Of a stretch of 64,000 nucleotides of DNA, positions 36,607 to 44,779 are shown in pieces. Origin of the DNA: CADEED01 sp035502995 (GTDB taxonomy: Bacteria > Pseudomonadota > Gammaproteobacteria > Steroidobacterales > Steroidobacteraceae); the NCBI GenBank assembly GCA_035502995.1, contig DATJTW010000107.1, forward strand, positions 62,001 to 126,000, given 5' to 3'. The notes beneath the pieces were generated by a model. That model saw nothing but the letters and a program-made list of their open reading frames with translations, did not search any database and was not told the DNA's origin. The translations under genes and the position numbers were made by a program. Position 1 is the first letter of the stretch. Each line of letters begins with the position of its first letter.

Positions 36607-36916
36607 GGTTGTTGGTTAACGGCGCGCCGGACGCGGACTGAAGTGGCGTCGCGAGATTTTCCCTAACTATGTCAACTGCCCGCGCCGTGCGGATGCCAGG
36701 CCGCCGCGCAAGCTGCCTTGCCGGTTCGCGGTGACGTTCGTCATCGTGTACCCGCCGGCCGCGGCCGCATCGCGCGGCACGGCGCGGTCGGGCTGCGGAC
36801 CTCGACCCGCATCGCCTATCTAGTCAGCACGCCGCGGTCACGCGGCCTGCGATGCGTCCCCGCGTCGGACTCGCGCAGCGATGGCTTTTCCCGCCGCGCC
36901 TTGGTATCAATCCGCC
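36607..36916. other. Intergenic region between HDOD and AKR genes
   Basis: A 310-base divergent gap. I see no RNA gene, clear terminator or named operator; it must hold the promoters of both flanking genes, but no strong -35/-10 pair was recognised. Confidence 0.5.
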
Positions 36917-37900
36917 ATGCACTACAAATCACTCGGCCGGACCGGCTTCGACGTATCGACCATCAGCTTCGGCGCCTGGGCCATCGGTGGCACCTGGGGC
37001 GACCTCGACGATTCCGAGGCCCTGCGCTGCCTGCACCGCGCGCTCGACCTGGGCATCAACTTCTTCGACACCGCCGACGTCTACGGCGACGGGCACAGCG
37101 AACGATTGATCGCCCGCCTGCGTCGCGAACGTCGCGATCCGTTCTGGGTGGCCACGAAGATCGGTCGCCGCTCGAGCCCGCACACGCGCGAAAGCTACAA
37201 CCGCCAGAATCTCACGCAATACGTCGAACGCTGCCTGAAGAATCTCGAGATGTCCGCGCTCGATCTCGTGCAGATCCACTGCCCGCCCACCGACGTGTAT
37301 TACATGCCCGAGGTGTTCGGCGTGCTGGACGACCTGGTGAAGGCCGGCAAGGTGCGCTTCTACGGCGCCAGCGTCGAGCGCGTCGAGGAAGGGCTGAAAG
37401 CGCTGGAATATCCGGCGCTGCAGACGCTGCAGGTGATCTTCAACGTGCTGCGTCAGCGCCCGGCGGAGCTGCTGTTCCCGCGGGCGATCGAGCGCAAGGT
37501 CGGCATCCTGGCACGGCTGCCGCTGTCGTCCGGCATGTTGACCGGCAAGATGACGAGCGCCACGCGCTTCGCCGCGGACGACCATCGCGCGTTCAACCGC
37601 GAAGGCGCCGCGTTCGACAAGGGCGAGACGTTCTCGGGGTTCGATTACGAACGGGGACTCCAGGTCGTCGAGAAACTGCGCGCGCTGTTGCCGGCCGGCA
37701 TGACGCTGCCCGAGCTCGCGTTGCGCTACATCGCGTCGTTCCCCGCCGTGACCTGCTCGATCCCGGGCGCGCGACGCGTCGAGCAGGTCGAGCAGAACGT
37801 GGCGGCCGGATCGAAAGGCCCGCTCGACGCCGGGCTGCTGGCCGCGCTCGCGGATCTCTACGGCAGTGACGTGAAGGCGTCCGTCCACCAGCGCTGGTGA
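36917..37900 (+). CDS. Aldo/keto reductase
   Basis: 327 residues from ATG 36917 (an earlier ATG at 36881 would add 12 residues). The AKR motifs are complete: LGRTGF, DTADVYGDG with the catalytic Tyr, VATKIGRRSSP with the Lys and QIHCPPTD with the His. The end has an NADPH-binding loop, CSIPGARRVEQVEQN. Probably a cytosolic NADPH-linked reductase of aldehydes or sugars; the substrate cannot be told. Confidence 0.92.
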   Translation: MHYKSLGRTGFDVSTISFGAWAIGGTWGDLDDSEALRCLHRALDLGINFFDTADVYGDGHSERLIARLRRERRDPFWVATKIGRRSSPHTRESYNRQNLTQYVERCLKNLEMSALDLVQIHCPPTDVYYMPEVFGVLDDLVKAGKVRFYGASVERVEEGLKALEYPALQTLQVIFNVLRQRPAELLFPRAIERKVGILARLPLSSGMLTGKMTSATRFAADDHRAFNREGAAFDKGETFSGFDYERGLQVVEKLRALLPAGMTLPELALRYIASFPAVTCSIPGARRVEQVEQNVAAGSKGPLDAGLLAALADLYGSDVKASVHQRW

Positions 37901-37915
37901 TCCCGCGCCGCACAG

Positions 37916-37938
37916 CCGGGGGCCCGCTGGACCCCCGG
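37916..37938 (+). terminator. Hairpin after aldo/keto reductase
   Basis: CCGGGGG and CCCCCGG (7-bp perfect stem, 9-base loop) sit 16 bases after the stop. No T-run follows, so it is only a possible terminator. Confidence 0.4.
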
Positions 37939-38054
37939 ACGAGAACGGGGCCGGACATCCGCGTTTTGGCAGGTCCTGATGCATGGCCGCGGATCGGTTC
38001 GTCCGCTACCCTTCGTCACCTTTACTGGTAGACGGACGGCGATAGCCACAGCCG

Positions 38055-40388
38055 ATGAACGATGAAGACCCCCTCGCGGCCGCGAAGAAGGCCCGCGAAT
38101 CCCTGCGCCTGGCGGCGCTCGCCTATCACGAAGAGCCGTCGCCGGGAAAAATCTCGGTCACGCCGAGCAAGAAGCTCACCAACCAGCACGATCTCGCGCT
38201 CGCGTATTCGCCGGGCGTCGCCTTCGCCTGCGAGGAGATCGTCGCCGAGCCGCTCAACGCGTTGCGTTACACCGCGCGCGGCAACCTGATCGGCGTCATC
38301 ACGAACGGCACGGCCGTGCTGGGCCTCGGTGCCATCGGGCCGCTGGCCGCGAAGCCGGTCATGGAAGGCAAGGCGGTGCTGTTCAAGAAGTTCGCCAACC
38401 TCGACGTGTTCGACATCGAGATCAACGAGCGCGATCCCGACAAGCTGGTCGACATCATCGCCGCGCTCGAGCCCACGTTCGGCGGCATCAACCTCGAGGA
38501 CATCAAGGCGCCCGAGTGTTTCGAGATCGAGCGCAAGTTGCGCGCGCGGCTCAAGATCCCGGTGTTCCATGACGACCAGCACGGCACGGCGATCATCGTC
38601 GCGGCGGCGACGCTGAACGGGCTGGCAGTGGTCGGCAAGAAGATAGACGCCATCAAGGTGGTCGTCAGCGGTGCGGGCGCCGCGGCCCTCGCCTGCGTCG
38701 ACCTGCTGGTCGATCTCGGATTGCCGCGGAAGAACATCTGGCTGACCGATCTCGCCGGCGTGGTGCACGAAGGCCGGACCGAGCTGATGGATCCCGACAA
38801 GGCGCGCTTCGCGCAGAACACGCCGCTGCGCACGCTCGCGGACGTGATCGCCGGCGCCGACCTGTTCCTCGGCCTGTCCGCGGGTGGTGTGCTCAAGCGC
38901 GAGATGGTGCAGACGATGGCCGCGCGGCCGCTGATCTTCGCGCTGGCGAATCCGACGCCCGAGATCCTGCCCGAGGAAGTGCGCGCCGTGCGCGACGACG
39001 CCGTCATGGCCACGGGTCGCAGCGACTATCCGAACCAGGTCAACAACGTGCTGTGTTTTCCGTTCATCTTCCGCGGCGCGCTCGATGCCGGGTCGACGAC
39101 GATCACGCGCACGATGGAGATCGCCGCGGTGCGGGCCATCGCCGATCTCGCGCGCGAGGGTCACAGCGACGTCGTCGCGAGCGCGTACGGCATCGCGGAT
39201 CTCACGTTCGGGCCGGAGTACCTGATCCCGAAGCCGTTCGATCCGCGGCTCATCGTGCACGTGGCGCCGGCGGTGGCGAAGGCGGCCGCGGAGTCCGGCG
39301 TCGCCGCGCGACCGATCGCGGACTACGACGCGTATCGCGAGCAGCTGCAGCAGTTCGTCTACCAGTCCGGCACGATCATGAAGCCGGTGTTCGCCGCCGC
39401 GCGGCGCGCGACGCTCGCCGGTTCGCGCATCGCGTTCGCCGAGGGCGAGGACGAGCGCGTGTTGCGTGCCGTGCAGATCATCCTGAACGAGAAGATCGCG
39501 CATCCCGTGCTGATCGGCCGCCCGCAGGTGATCGAGAACCGCATCAGGCGCTTCGGCATCCAGGTGCGGCTCGAGGATCTGACCATCGTGAATCCCGAGA
39601 GCGATCCGCGGCATCGCGAGTTCTGGATGGAGTATCACCAGCTGATGAACCGGCGCGGCGTCACCGCGCAGTACGCGAAGCTCGAGATGCGCCGGCGCAC
39701 GACGCTGATCGCGTCGATGCTGCTGCGCAAGGGCGCGGTCGACGGGATGATCTGCGGCACCGTCTCCACCGCCGCGCGGCACCTGCGGTTCATCGATCGC
39801 GTGATAGGCCGCTGCGAGGGCGCGAGCGTCTACGCCGCGATGAACGCGCTGATCCTGCCCAACCGGCAGGTGTTCATCGTCGATACGCACATCAACCTGG
39901 ACCCCACCGCGGAGCAGCTCTGCGAGATCACGCGGAGCGCGGCGCAGGTAGTCAGGCGGTTCGGTCTCGAACCGAAGGTGGCGCTGCTGTCGCATTCGAA
40001 CTTCGGCACGCACGAGGACGAATCGGCGCTGAAGATGCGCCGGACGCTCGCGTTGCTGCGCGAACACGAGCCGGCGCTCGAAGTGGACGGCGAGATGCAC
40101 GGCGATTCGGCGCTCGACGAGAATCTGCGCAAGAAGATCCTGCCGGAGAGCACGCTGCACGGTGCGGCCAATCTGCTGGTCATGCCGAATCTCGATGCGG
40201 CGAACATCTGCTACAACCTGCTGAAGACGGCGGCTGGCAACAACGTGGCGGTGGGGCCGATATTGTTGGGCGCCGCCGCGCCGGTGCACATCCTCACGCC
40301 GTCGACCACCGTGCGGCGCATCGTGAACATGACGGCGCTGACGGTGACCGAGGCCAGCGCGCGCGGCGGGCAGAACGCAGGGCAATGA
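38055..40388 (+). CDS. maeB: NADP-dependent malic enzyme with phosphotransacetylase-like domain
   Basis: 777 residues, the normal MaeB length. The first 430 residues are the malic enzyme: LALAYSPGVA, NGTAVLGLG, FHDDQHGTA (metal and substrate site), VVSGAGAAALAC (nucleotide loop), FALANPTPEI and GRSDYPNQVNN. The rest is a phosphotransacetylase-like domain (FAEGEDERVLRA, DGMICGTV), which in MaeB lacks acetyl transfer and serves regulation. The reaction is malate to pyruvate plus CO2 and NADPH, feeding biosynthesis. Its stop TGA overlaps the next ATG (ATGA). Confidence 0.96.
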   Translation: MNDEDPLAAAKKARESLRLAALAYHEEPSPGKISVTPSKKLTNQHDLALAYSPGVAFACEEIVAEPLNALRYTARGNLIGVITNGTAVLGLGAIGPLAAKPVMEGKAVLFKKFANLDVFDIEINERDPDKLVDIIAALEPTFGGINLEDIKAPECFEIERKLRARLKIPVFHDDQHGTAIIVAAATLNGLAVVGKKIDAIKVVVSGAGAAALACVDLLVDLGLPRKNIWLTDLAGVVHEGRTELMDPDKARFAQNTPLRTLADVIAGADLFLGLSAGGVLKREMVQTMAARPLIFALANPTPEILPEEVRAVRDDAVMATGRSDYPNQVNNVLCFPFIFRGALDAGSTTITRTMEIAAVRAIADLAREGHSDVVASAYGIADLTFGPEYLIPKPFDPRLIVHVAPAVAKAAAESGVAARPIADYDAYREQLQQFVYQSGTIMKPVFAAARRATLAGSRIAFAEGEDERVLRAVQIILNEKIAHPVLIGRPQVIENRIRRFGIQVRLEDLTIVNPESDPRHREFWMEYHQLMNRRGVTAQYAKLEMRRRTTLIASMLLRKGAVDGMICGTVSTAARHLRFIDRVIGRCEGASVYAAMNALILPNRQVFIVDTHINLDPTAEQLCEITRSAAQVVRRFGLEPKVALLSHSNFGTHEDESALKMRRTLALLREHEPALEVDGEMHGDSALDENLRKKILPESTLHGAANLLVMPNLDAANICYNLLKTAAGNNVAVGPILLGAAAPVHILTPSTTVRRIVNMTALTVTEASARGGQNAGQ

Positions 40389-41224
40389 GCGAGAAGCGGC
40401 TTCATGCGGCCTGCGCAGCGTTGCTCGGGCTCACGCTGAACGTCGCAGGCGCTGAAGACATCCGTTTTGGGCTCGTTCCGCGCGGTGCGGTCGAAGCACG
40501 ATTGCAACAGTACGGCGGCACCAATCGGGAACGTGGAGCGAGGCTCCAGCAGATGTTCGCCGACGCGGGCTGCGGCGAGCGCTTGTACGAGCAGCCGCTG
40601 AAGCGCTCGCTGCCGCCCAACGTCGTCTGCATCCTGCCGGGTAGTTCGAACCGGACGATCATCGTCGGCGCCCATTTCGATCGCGTGTCGGAAGGCGACG
40701 GGGTCGTCGACAACTGGAGCGGCGCTTCACTGCTGCCGTCGCTCTTCGAGGCGGTGAAGGTCGACCAACGCCGACACACCTATGTCTTCGTCGGTTTCAC
40801 CGCCGAGGAACAGGGCCTCGTCGGCTCGCGCTTCTACGTGCGCAAGATGACCGCACAGCAGGTGGCGTCGACGGACGCAATGGTCAACCTGGACGTTCTC
40901 GGCCTCGCCCCCACCGAGGTGTGGAAGCACAATTCGGACGAAAAGCTGGTGCAGGCACTGAACGGCGTCGCGACACATTTGAATCTGCCGCTCAACTGGG
41001 TCAATTTCGAACGCGTCGGATCCACGGATTCCGAATCGTTTGCGAAGCGGAAGATCCCGAGAATCGCGATTCATTCGTTGACGCAGCAGAGCGAGAACCA
41101 GGGAATCCTGCATACGCGGAAGGACAAGCTTTCCGCGCTCAACCTCGATCACTACTACGACACATACCACCTGGTCGCGGTGTACCTGGCGTATCTGGAC
41201 CAGTTCCTCGGGGAACGCCAGTAG
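40385..41224 (+). CDS. M28-family metallopeptidase, exported
   Basis: 279 residues. ATG 40385 overlaps the maeB stop (ATGA). A weak signal peptide (residues 1-23) leads into a two-zinc M28 core: GAHFDRV (zinc His), GVVDNWSGA (bridging Asp), FTAEEQGLVGS (Glu and catalytic Glu), NLDVLG (Asp) and a late His in AIHSLTQQ. This is a small exopeptidase type. Coupling to maeB is odd and may be accidental of position. Confidence 0.88.
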   Translation: MSEKRLHAACAALLGLTLNVAGAEDIRFGLVPRGAVEARLQQYGGTNRERGARLQQMFADAGCGERLYEQPLKRSLPPNVVCILPGSSNRTIIVGAHFDRVSEGDGVVDNWSGASLLPSLFEAVKVDQRRHTYVFVGFTAEEQGLVGSRFYVRKMTAQQVASTDAMVNLDVLGLAPTEVWKHNSDEKLVQALNGVATHLNLPLNWVNFERVGSTDSESFAKRKIPRIAIHSLTQQSENQGILHTRKDKLSALNLDHYYDTYHLVAVYLAYLDQFLGERQ

Positions 41225-41233
41225 CTTGGTTCG

Positions 41234-42514
41234 CTAGGCCAGTTGCTCCAGCGCTCCAGGCAGGCGCGCCATGTCCGCGGCGGTGGTGAAGACCTGCGGC
41301 GTCACGCGCACACATCCGCCCGAGGACAGTCCGTCGCGCATCACGGTGAAGATGCCGTGCTCGCGCTCCAGCCGTTGTTGCACTTGCCGCGCGGCGTCGA
41401 TGCTGGTCTCACCGCGCAGGCGGAACGCGCCCATGCCGGAGCGCGTGGCCTCCTCGGTACCGCCGAGCACCTCGATGTGCGGCAGACGGCTCGCAGGCTC
41501 GCTCCACAGCGCATGCAAGTGGCGCAGACGTTGCTCCTTGGCCGCGGGCCCGATGGCGCGGTGGAAAGCCAGAGCGGAAGAAACCGTCAGCACGCCGGCG
41601 AAGTTGACGGTGCCGGAGTGAACGCGTGCGCCGACCACGGTGTCGGCGGCGTCGAGCTCGCCCGGATAGGGCCCGACCTTCGCCAGCGTGCCGCGACGCA
41701 TGTACAGCGCACCGACGCCGAGCGGCGCGCCTATCCACTTGTGCAGGTTGAACACGGCCCAGTCGACGCCGAGCTGCGGCAACGTGTAGTCGAGCAGGCC
41801 CCATGATTGCGCGCAGTCGCAGATCACGTCGATGCCGCGACGGCGCGCCTCCGCGGCGATCGCCGCCACCGGCAGCGTGAGACCGTGCTGGTTGCTGGTG
41901 TGGGTCAGGAGCATGAGCTTCAGGTCGGGGTTCGCTTCCATCGCGGCCGTGTAGATAGACAGAAGATCGGCGGTGCCGGCCTGCGCCGGCAGATCGAGCT
42001 TCACCACCCGCACGCCCGCGCCAGTCTCCAGCCACTGCATCAGCGATTTGAATTCGGGATAGTCGGCGTCGGCGTACAACGCCGCGGCTCCGGGCTTCAG
42101 GCCGCGGTACTGCCGCACCAGGCTTTGGATGGACTCGGTGGCGTTCCGCGTGATCGCGATCTCGTCGGCTGAGACACCCAGCGCCGATGCAATCGCCGCT
42201 TCGGCCGCCTGCTGATCCGCGGCGAATTGGTGACGGGCATAAACCGCCAGTTCGCGATTTACGCGCTGGATCGTCTCGACGTAGAACTGTTGCACCGGCA
42301 AGGCCATCTGGCCCCAGTAGCCGTGTTCCAGATTCAACGGCTGCGCGGGTGATTCGTAGTAGCGGGCGACGTGTGCCCAGTAAGCCTCGTCGCGAGCCAG
42401 CGCACGCGGATCCGCGTCGGGACGCGCGCCGAAATCCGGCGTTTTCGGCGCAGCCGACGCTGCGGAAATTGCGGCTGCGCCAGCCAGCATCAGGTCGCGT
42501 CGAGACATCGGCAT
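41234..42514 (-). CDS. Tat-exported class V aminotransferase-like enzyme
   Basis: 426 residues. N-terminal MSRRDLMLAGAAA resembles a Tat signal, an uncommon feature for PLP enzymes. The domain matches the isopenicillin N epimerase/class V group: ITRNATESIQ, DADYPEF, LTHTSNQHG, VICDCAQSWG and NLHKWIGAPLG with the PLP Lys. It converges with the M28 gene (9-base gap). The likely reaction is a PLP-dependent amino acid conversion in the periplasm; substrate unknown. Confidence 0.85.
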   Translation of the reverse strand: MPMSRRDLMLAGAAAISAASAAPKTPDFGARPDADPRALARDEAYWAHVARYYESPAQPLNLEHGYWGQMALPVQQFYVETIQRVNRELAVYARHQFAADQQAAEAAIASALGVSADEIAITRNATESIQSLVRQYRGLKPGAAALYADADYPEFKSLMQWLETGAGVRVVKLDLPAQAGTADLLSIYTAAMEANPDLKLMLLTHTSNQHGLTLPVAAIAAEARRRGIDVICDCAQSWGLLDYTLPQLGVDWAVFNLHKWIGAPLGVGALYMRRGTLAKVGPYPGELDAADTVVGARVHSGTVNFAGVLTVSSALAFHRAIGPAAKEQRLRHLHALWSEPASRLPHIEVLGGTEEATRSGMGAFRLRGETSIDAARQVQQRLEREHGIFTVMRDGLSSGGCVRVTPQVFTTAADMARLPGALEQLA

Positions 42515-42703
42515 GCGTCAACTCCGTGAGAGGCGCGAAGTTAACACGCCATGTTTGCGGCCATCGCCGAGGCGGCGGATCCCGTGCGGGGCTTCCGTCG
42601 TACGTGCCGGCCCTGCCAGCGCCGGTACACCGATCATTATGTATGCGTAATGCTCTGGGGCTTGTTGAAAGGCCCCATCAGGGTGCACGCTCCGGCAACG
42701 CCT

Positions 42704-43690
42704 ATGGCACGCCGCGTTCGACCGAACAACTCCCTCGCGCTGCTCATGCTCTCCTCGCTGCTCGCGGGGTGCTCGGGTAGTTCCGGCGATTCCGCCGCGG
42801 CCAACAAACAGAAACTGGTGCTCGGCTTCAGCCAGGTCGTGGCCGAGGCGAACTGGAACAAGGCCAATGCCGAGTCGATCCGCACCGCAGCGCGCGAGGC
42901 CGGCGTCGACCTCGTGGTCGAGGATGCGAATCGCAGCCAGGAGAGACAGGTCGCGTCGCTGCGCGCGTTCGTGCGCAAACGCGTCGATGTGATCGCGTTT
43001 TCACCCGTCGTCGAGAACGGGTGGGAGGTCGTGCTGCGCGAGATCCGCACGGCCGGCATTCCCGTCATCCTGCTGGATCGCGCGATCGAGGTCAGCGATG
43101 ACTCTTTATATGCGTCGCTGATCGGCTCCGATTTCGTCGAGGAAGGCCGGCGCGCCGCGCACTGGCTGCTGGACCACACGCGCGACGTACCCGGCGAGAT
43201 CGACATCGTCGAGTTGCAGGGCACCGTGGGATCGGCACCGGCGAACGATCGGAAGGAAGGGTTCGCCGAAGTGATCGCAGGGGATCGCCGCTATCGCGTG
43301 ATCCGGTCGCAGAGCGCGGATTTCGATCGCGCGCGGGCGCGGGACGTAATGGCGGGATTTCTGAAGGCGGAAGGCCGGCGCATCCGCGTGATGTTCGCGC
43401 ACAGCGACACGATGGCGCTCGGCGGAATCGAGGCGATCGAGGCGGCGGGGTTGAAGCCCGGTGTCGATGTGCTGGTGATTTCGATCGAGGGGAAGCGCGA
43501 GGGGCTGGAGGCGATCGTCGCCGGGAAGTTGAACGTGAGTGTTGAGTGCAGTCCTTTGTTAGGACCGCAGTTGATGTCGGTGGTGCAGGATGTGGCGGCG
43601 GACCGGCCGGTGTTGAGGCGGGTGATCACGCAGGAGGCGGTGTTCACGAGGGAGAATGCGGCGGAGGAGCTGCCGAAGCGCGCCTACTGA
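42704..43690 (+). CDS. Periplasmic sugar-binding lipoprotein (YtfQ-like)
   Basis: 328 residues from ATG 42704; the frame opens earlier but the upstream part looks non-coding. The lipoprotein signal ends LLAGC. The mature part is a type I periplasmic binding fold: LVLGFSQV, VDVIAFSPV, IPVILLDRA, LIGSDFVEEG, AHSDTMALGGIEA and DVLVISIEG, as in YtfQ-like galactofuranose or ribose binding proteins. No ABC permease or ATPase is near, so it is orphaned or works with a remote transporter. Confidence 0.85.
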   Translation: MARRVRPNNSLALLMLSSLLAGCSGSSGDSAAANKQKLVLGFSQVVAEANWNKANAESIRTAAREAGVDLVVEDANRSQERQVASLRAFVRKRVDVIAFSPVVENGWEVVLREIRTAGIPVILLDRAIEVSDDSLYASLIGSDFVEEGRRAAHWLLDHTRDVPGEIDIVELQGTVGSAPANDRKEGFAEVIAGDRRYRVIRSQSADFDRARARDVMAGFLKAEGRRIRVMFAHSDTMALGGIEAIEAAGLKPGVDVLVISIEGKREGLEAIVAGKLNVSVECSPLLGPQLMSVVQDVAADRPVLRRVITQEAVFTRENAAEELPKRAY

Positions 43691-43745
43691 AATCAACGCG
43701 TGACACCGAGAAGCGCCACGGCTTCGAACAGTCGACGGGCGGCAA

Positions 43746-44603
43746 TCATCGAGAACTTCGGCGCGATTTCTCGTTCCGCGATCTGACCAGGGTTCCGTCC
43801 GCACGGCGGCGCCACCTCACGCCGGCGATCTTGTATGCCAGCTCGACCTCCGGTCGCTCGCCGTCGGGGGCGAAGGAGTCCTGCTCCAGATTCAACACAT
43901 AAGGGGAGGCCCTGACGTCGCGCGCCGCGATGGTTCCCATATCGATCTCGCAGTCAATGCCACCGTTGTTGGAATGGACGAGCACGACGACTTCATATGC
44001 CGGGTATTCGCCAGCGTTGCGTACGTGAACTGCCCACCGTCGCTCATGTCCCGGGATACTGATCGAAGCCAGCTCGGCAGGAGTCGCCCACTCCACGTGG
44101 CCGGAGACTGGCTCGGCCACCGAAGGTCGTAGCGGCTCGAGCGCTCGCACGAGTGCGAGCCGCAAATCTCCAACGGTGTTGAAACGCGCGAATACGATCT
44201 CCTGCTTCTCGGCCAAGCGGGCGCGAAACGCAGCCTGTGCTGGTGTCACGACCCGCGAGGTCGCGGCTTCGTCTTCCCACAGGAAAACGATCCTCGGCAG
44301 ACCAAAACTCTGCGCCGAGTCGAATTCGAACTCCACGAAAGAACGCCCCGCCGGATCACCCGCGACACGCGTGCCGTGTGCGTATCCGACGATTCCAACA
44401 TAGATGTCGGAGGCTTCCATCCGTCGCCGTATCACGTCGGCCGGCGACAGATCCTCGGCGACGAACGAGACGGCCTGTACCTCGACGGAAAAACCACGAA
44501 GCGCTGCGATCTCACGCACGACGGCACCGACGAACGTCCCCTGCCCGACCGCCGCCGCGTCGAAATCGCTGGTATGACTGATGAAGACCCTGATGTCTTC
44601 CAT
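43746..44603 (-). CDS. DUF4062/TIR-like domain protein
   Basis: 285 residues from ATG 44603 (GTG 44609 is a possible start). Residues 1-165: IRVFISHTSD, VSFVAEDLSPADVIRRRME, DIYVGIVGYAHGTR and SFVEFEFDSAQSFG (expected Glu), the DUF4062/TIR-like pattern. Residues 170-285 look like a beta-rich domain. It lies 55 bases past the sugar-binding gene stop, convergent. A TIR-like fold again, but divergent from the others in the window. Role in immunity is inference. Confidence 0.72.
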   Translation of the reverse strand: MEDIRVFISHTSDFDAAAVGQGTFVGAVVREIAALRGFSVEVQAVSFVAEDLSPADVIRRRMEASDIYVGIVGYAHGTRVAGDPAGRSFVEFEFDSAQSFGLPRIVFLWEDEAATSRVVTPAQAAFRARLAEKQEIVFARFNTVGDLRLALVRALEPLRPSVAEPVSGHVEWATPAELASISIPGHERRWAVHVRNAGEYPAYEVVVLVHSNNGGIDCEIDMGTIAARDVRASPYVLNLEQDSFAPDGERPEVELAYKIAGVRWRRRADGTLVRSRNEKSRRSSR

Positions 44604-44779
44604 GCGCACACACTACCCGAGGCCGTGGGGTCGCGACAGAAGTCCCTGGACATGCCGGCCGGGTCGTGACTCACCGGACGACGCCGCTCGGCACACCGGG
44701 CGCGTCAGCGCGTCCGGACCGCTCACGCATCTTTGCGGCGGGGGACACAGGCAGACACGCGCGTGGCATGCTGCGCGCC

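Noticed and set aside
38022..40385. 787-residue minus-strand frame opposite maeB
   Set aside because: maeB on the plus strand matches its family end to end; the antisense frame is Arg/His-rich without domains.
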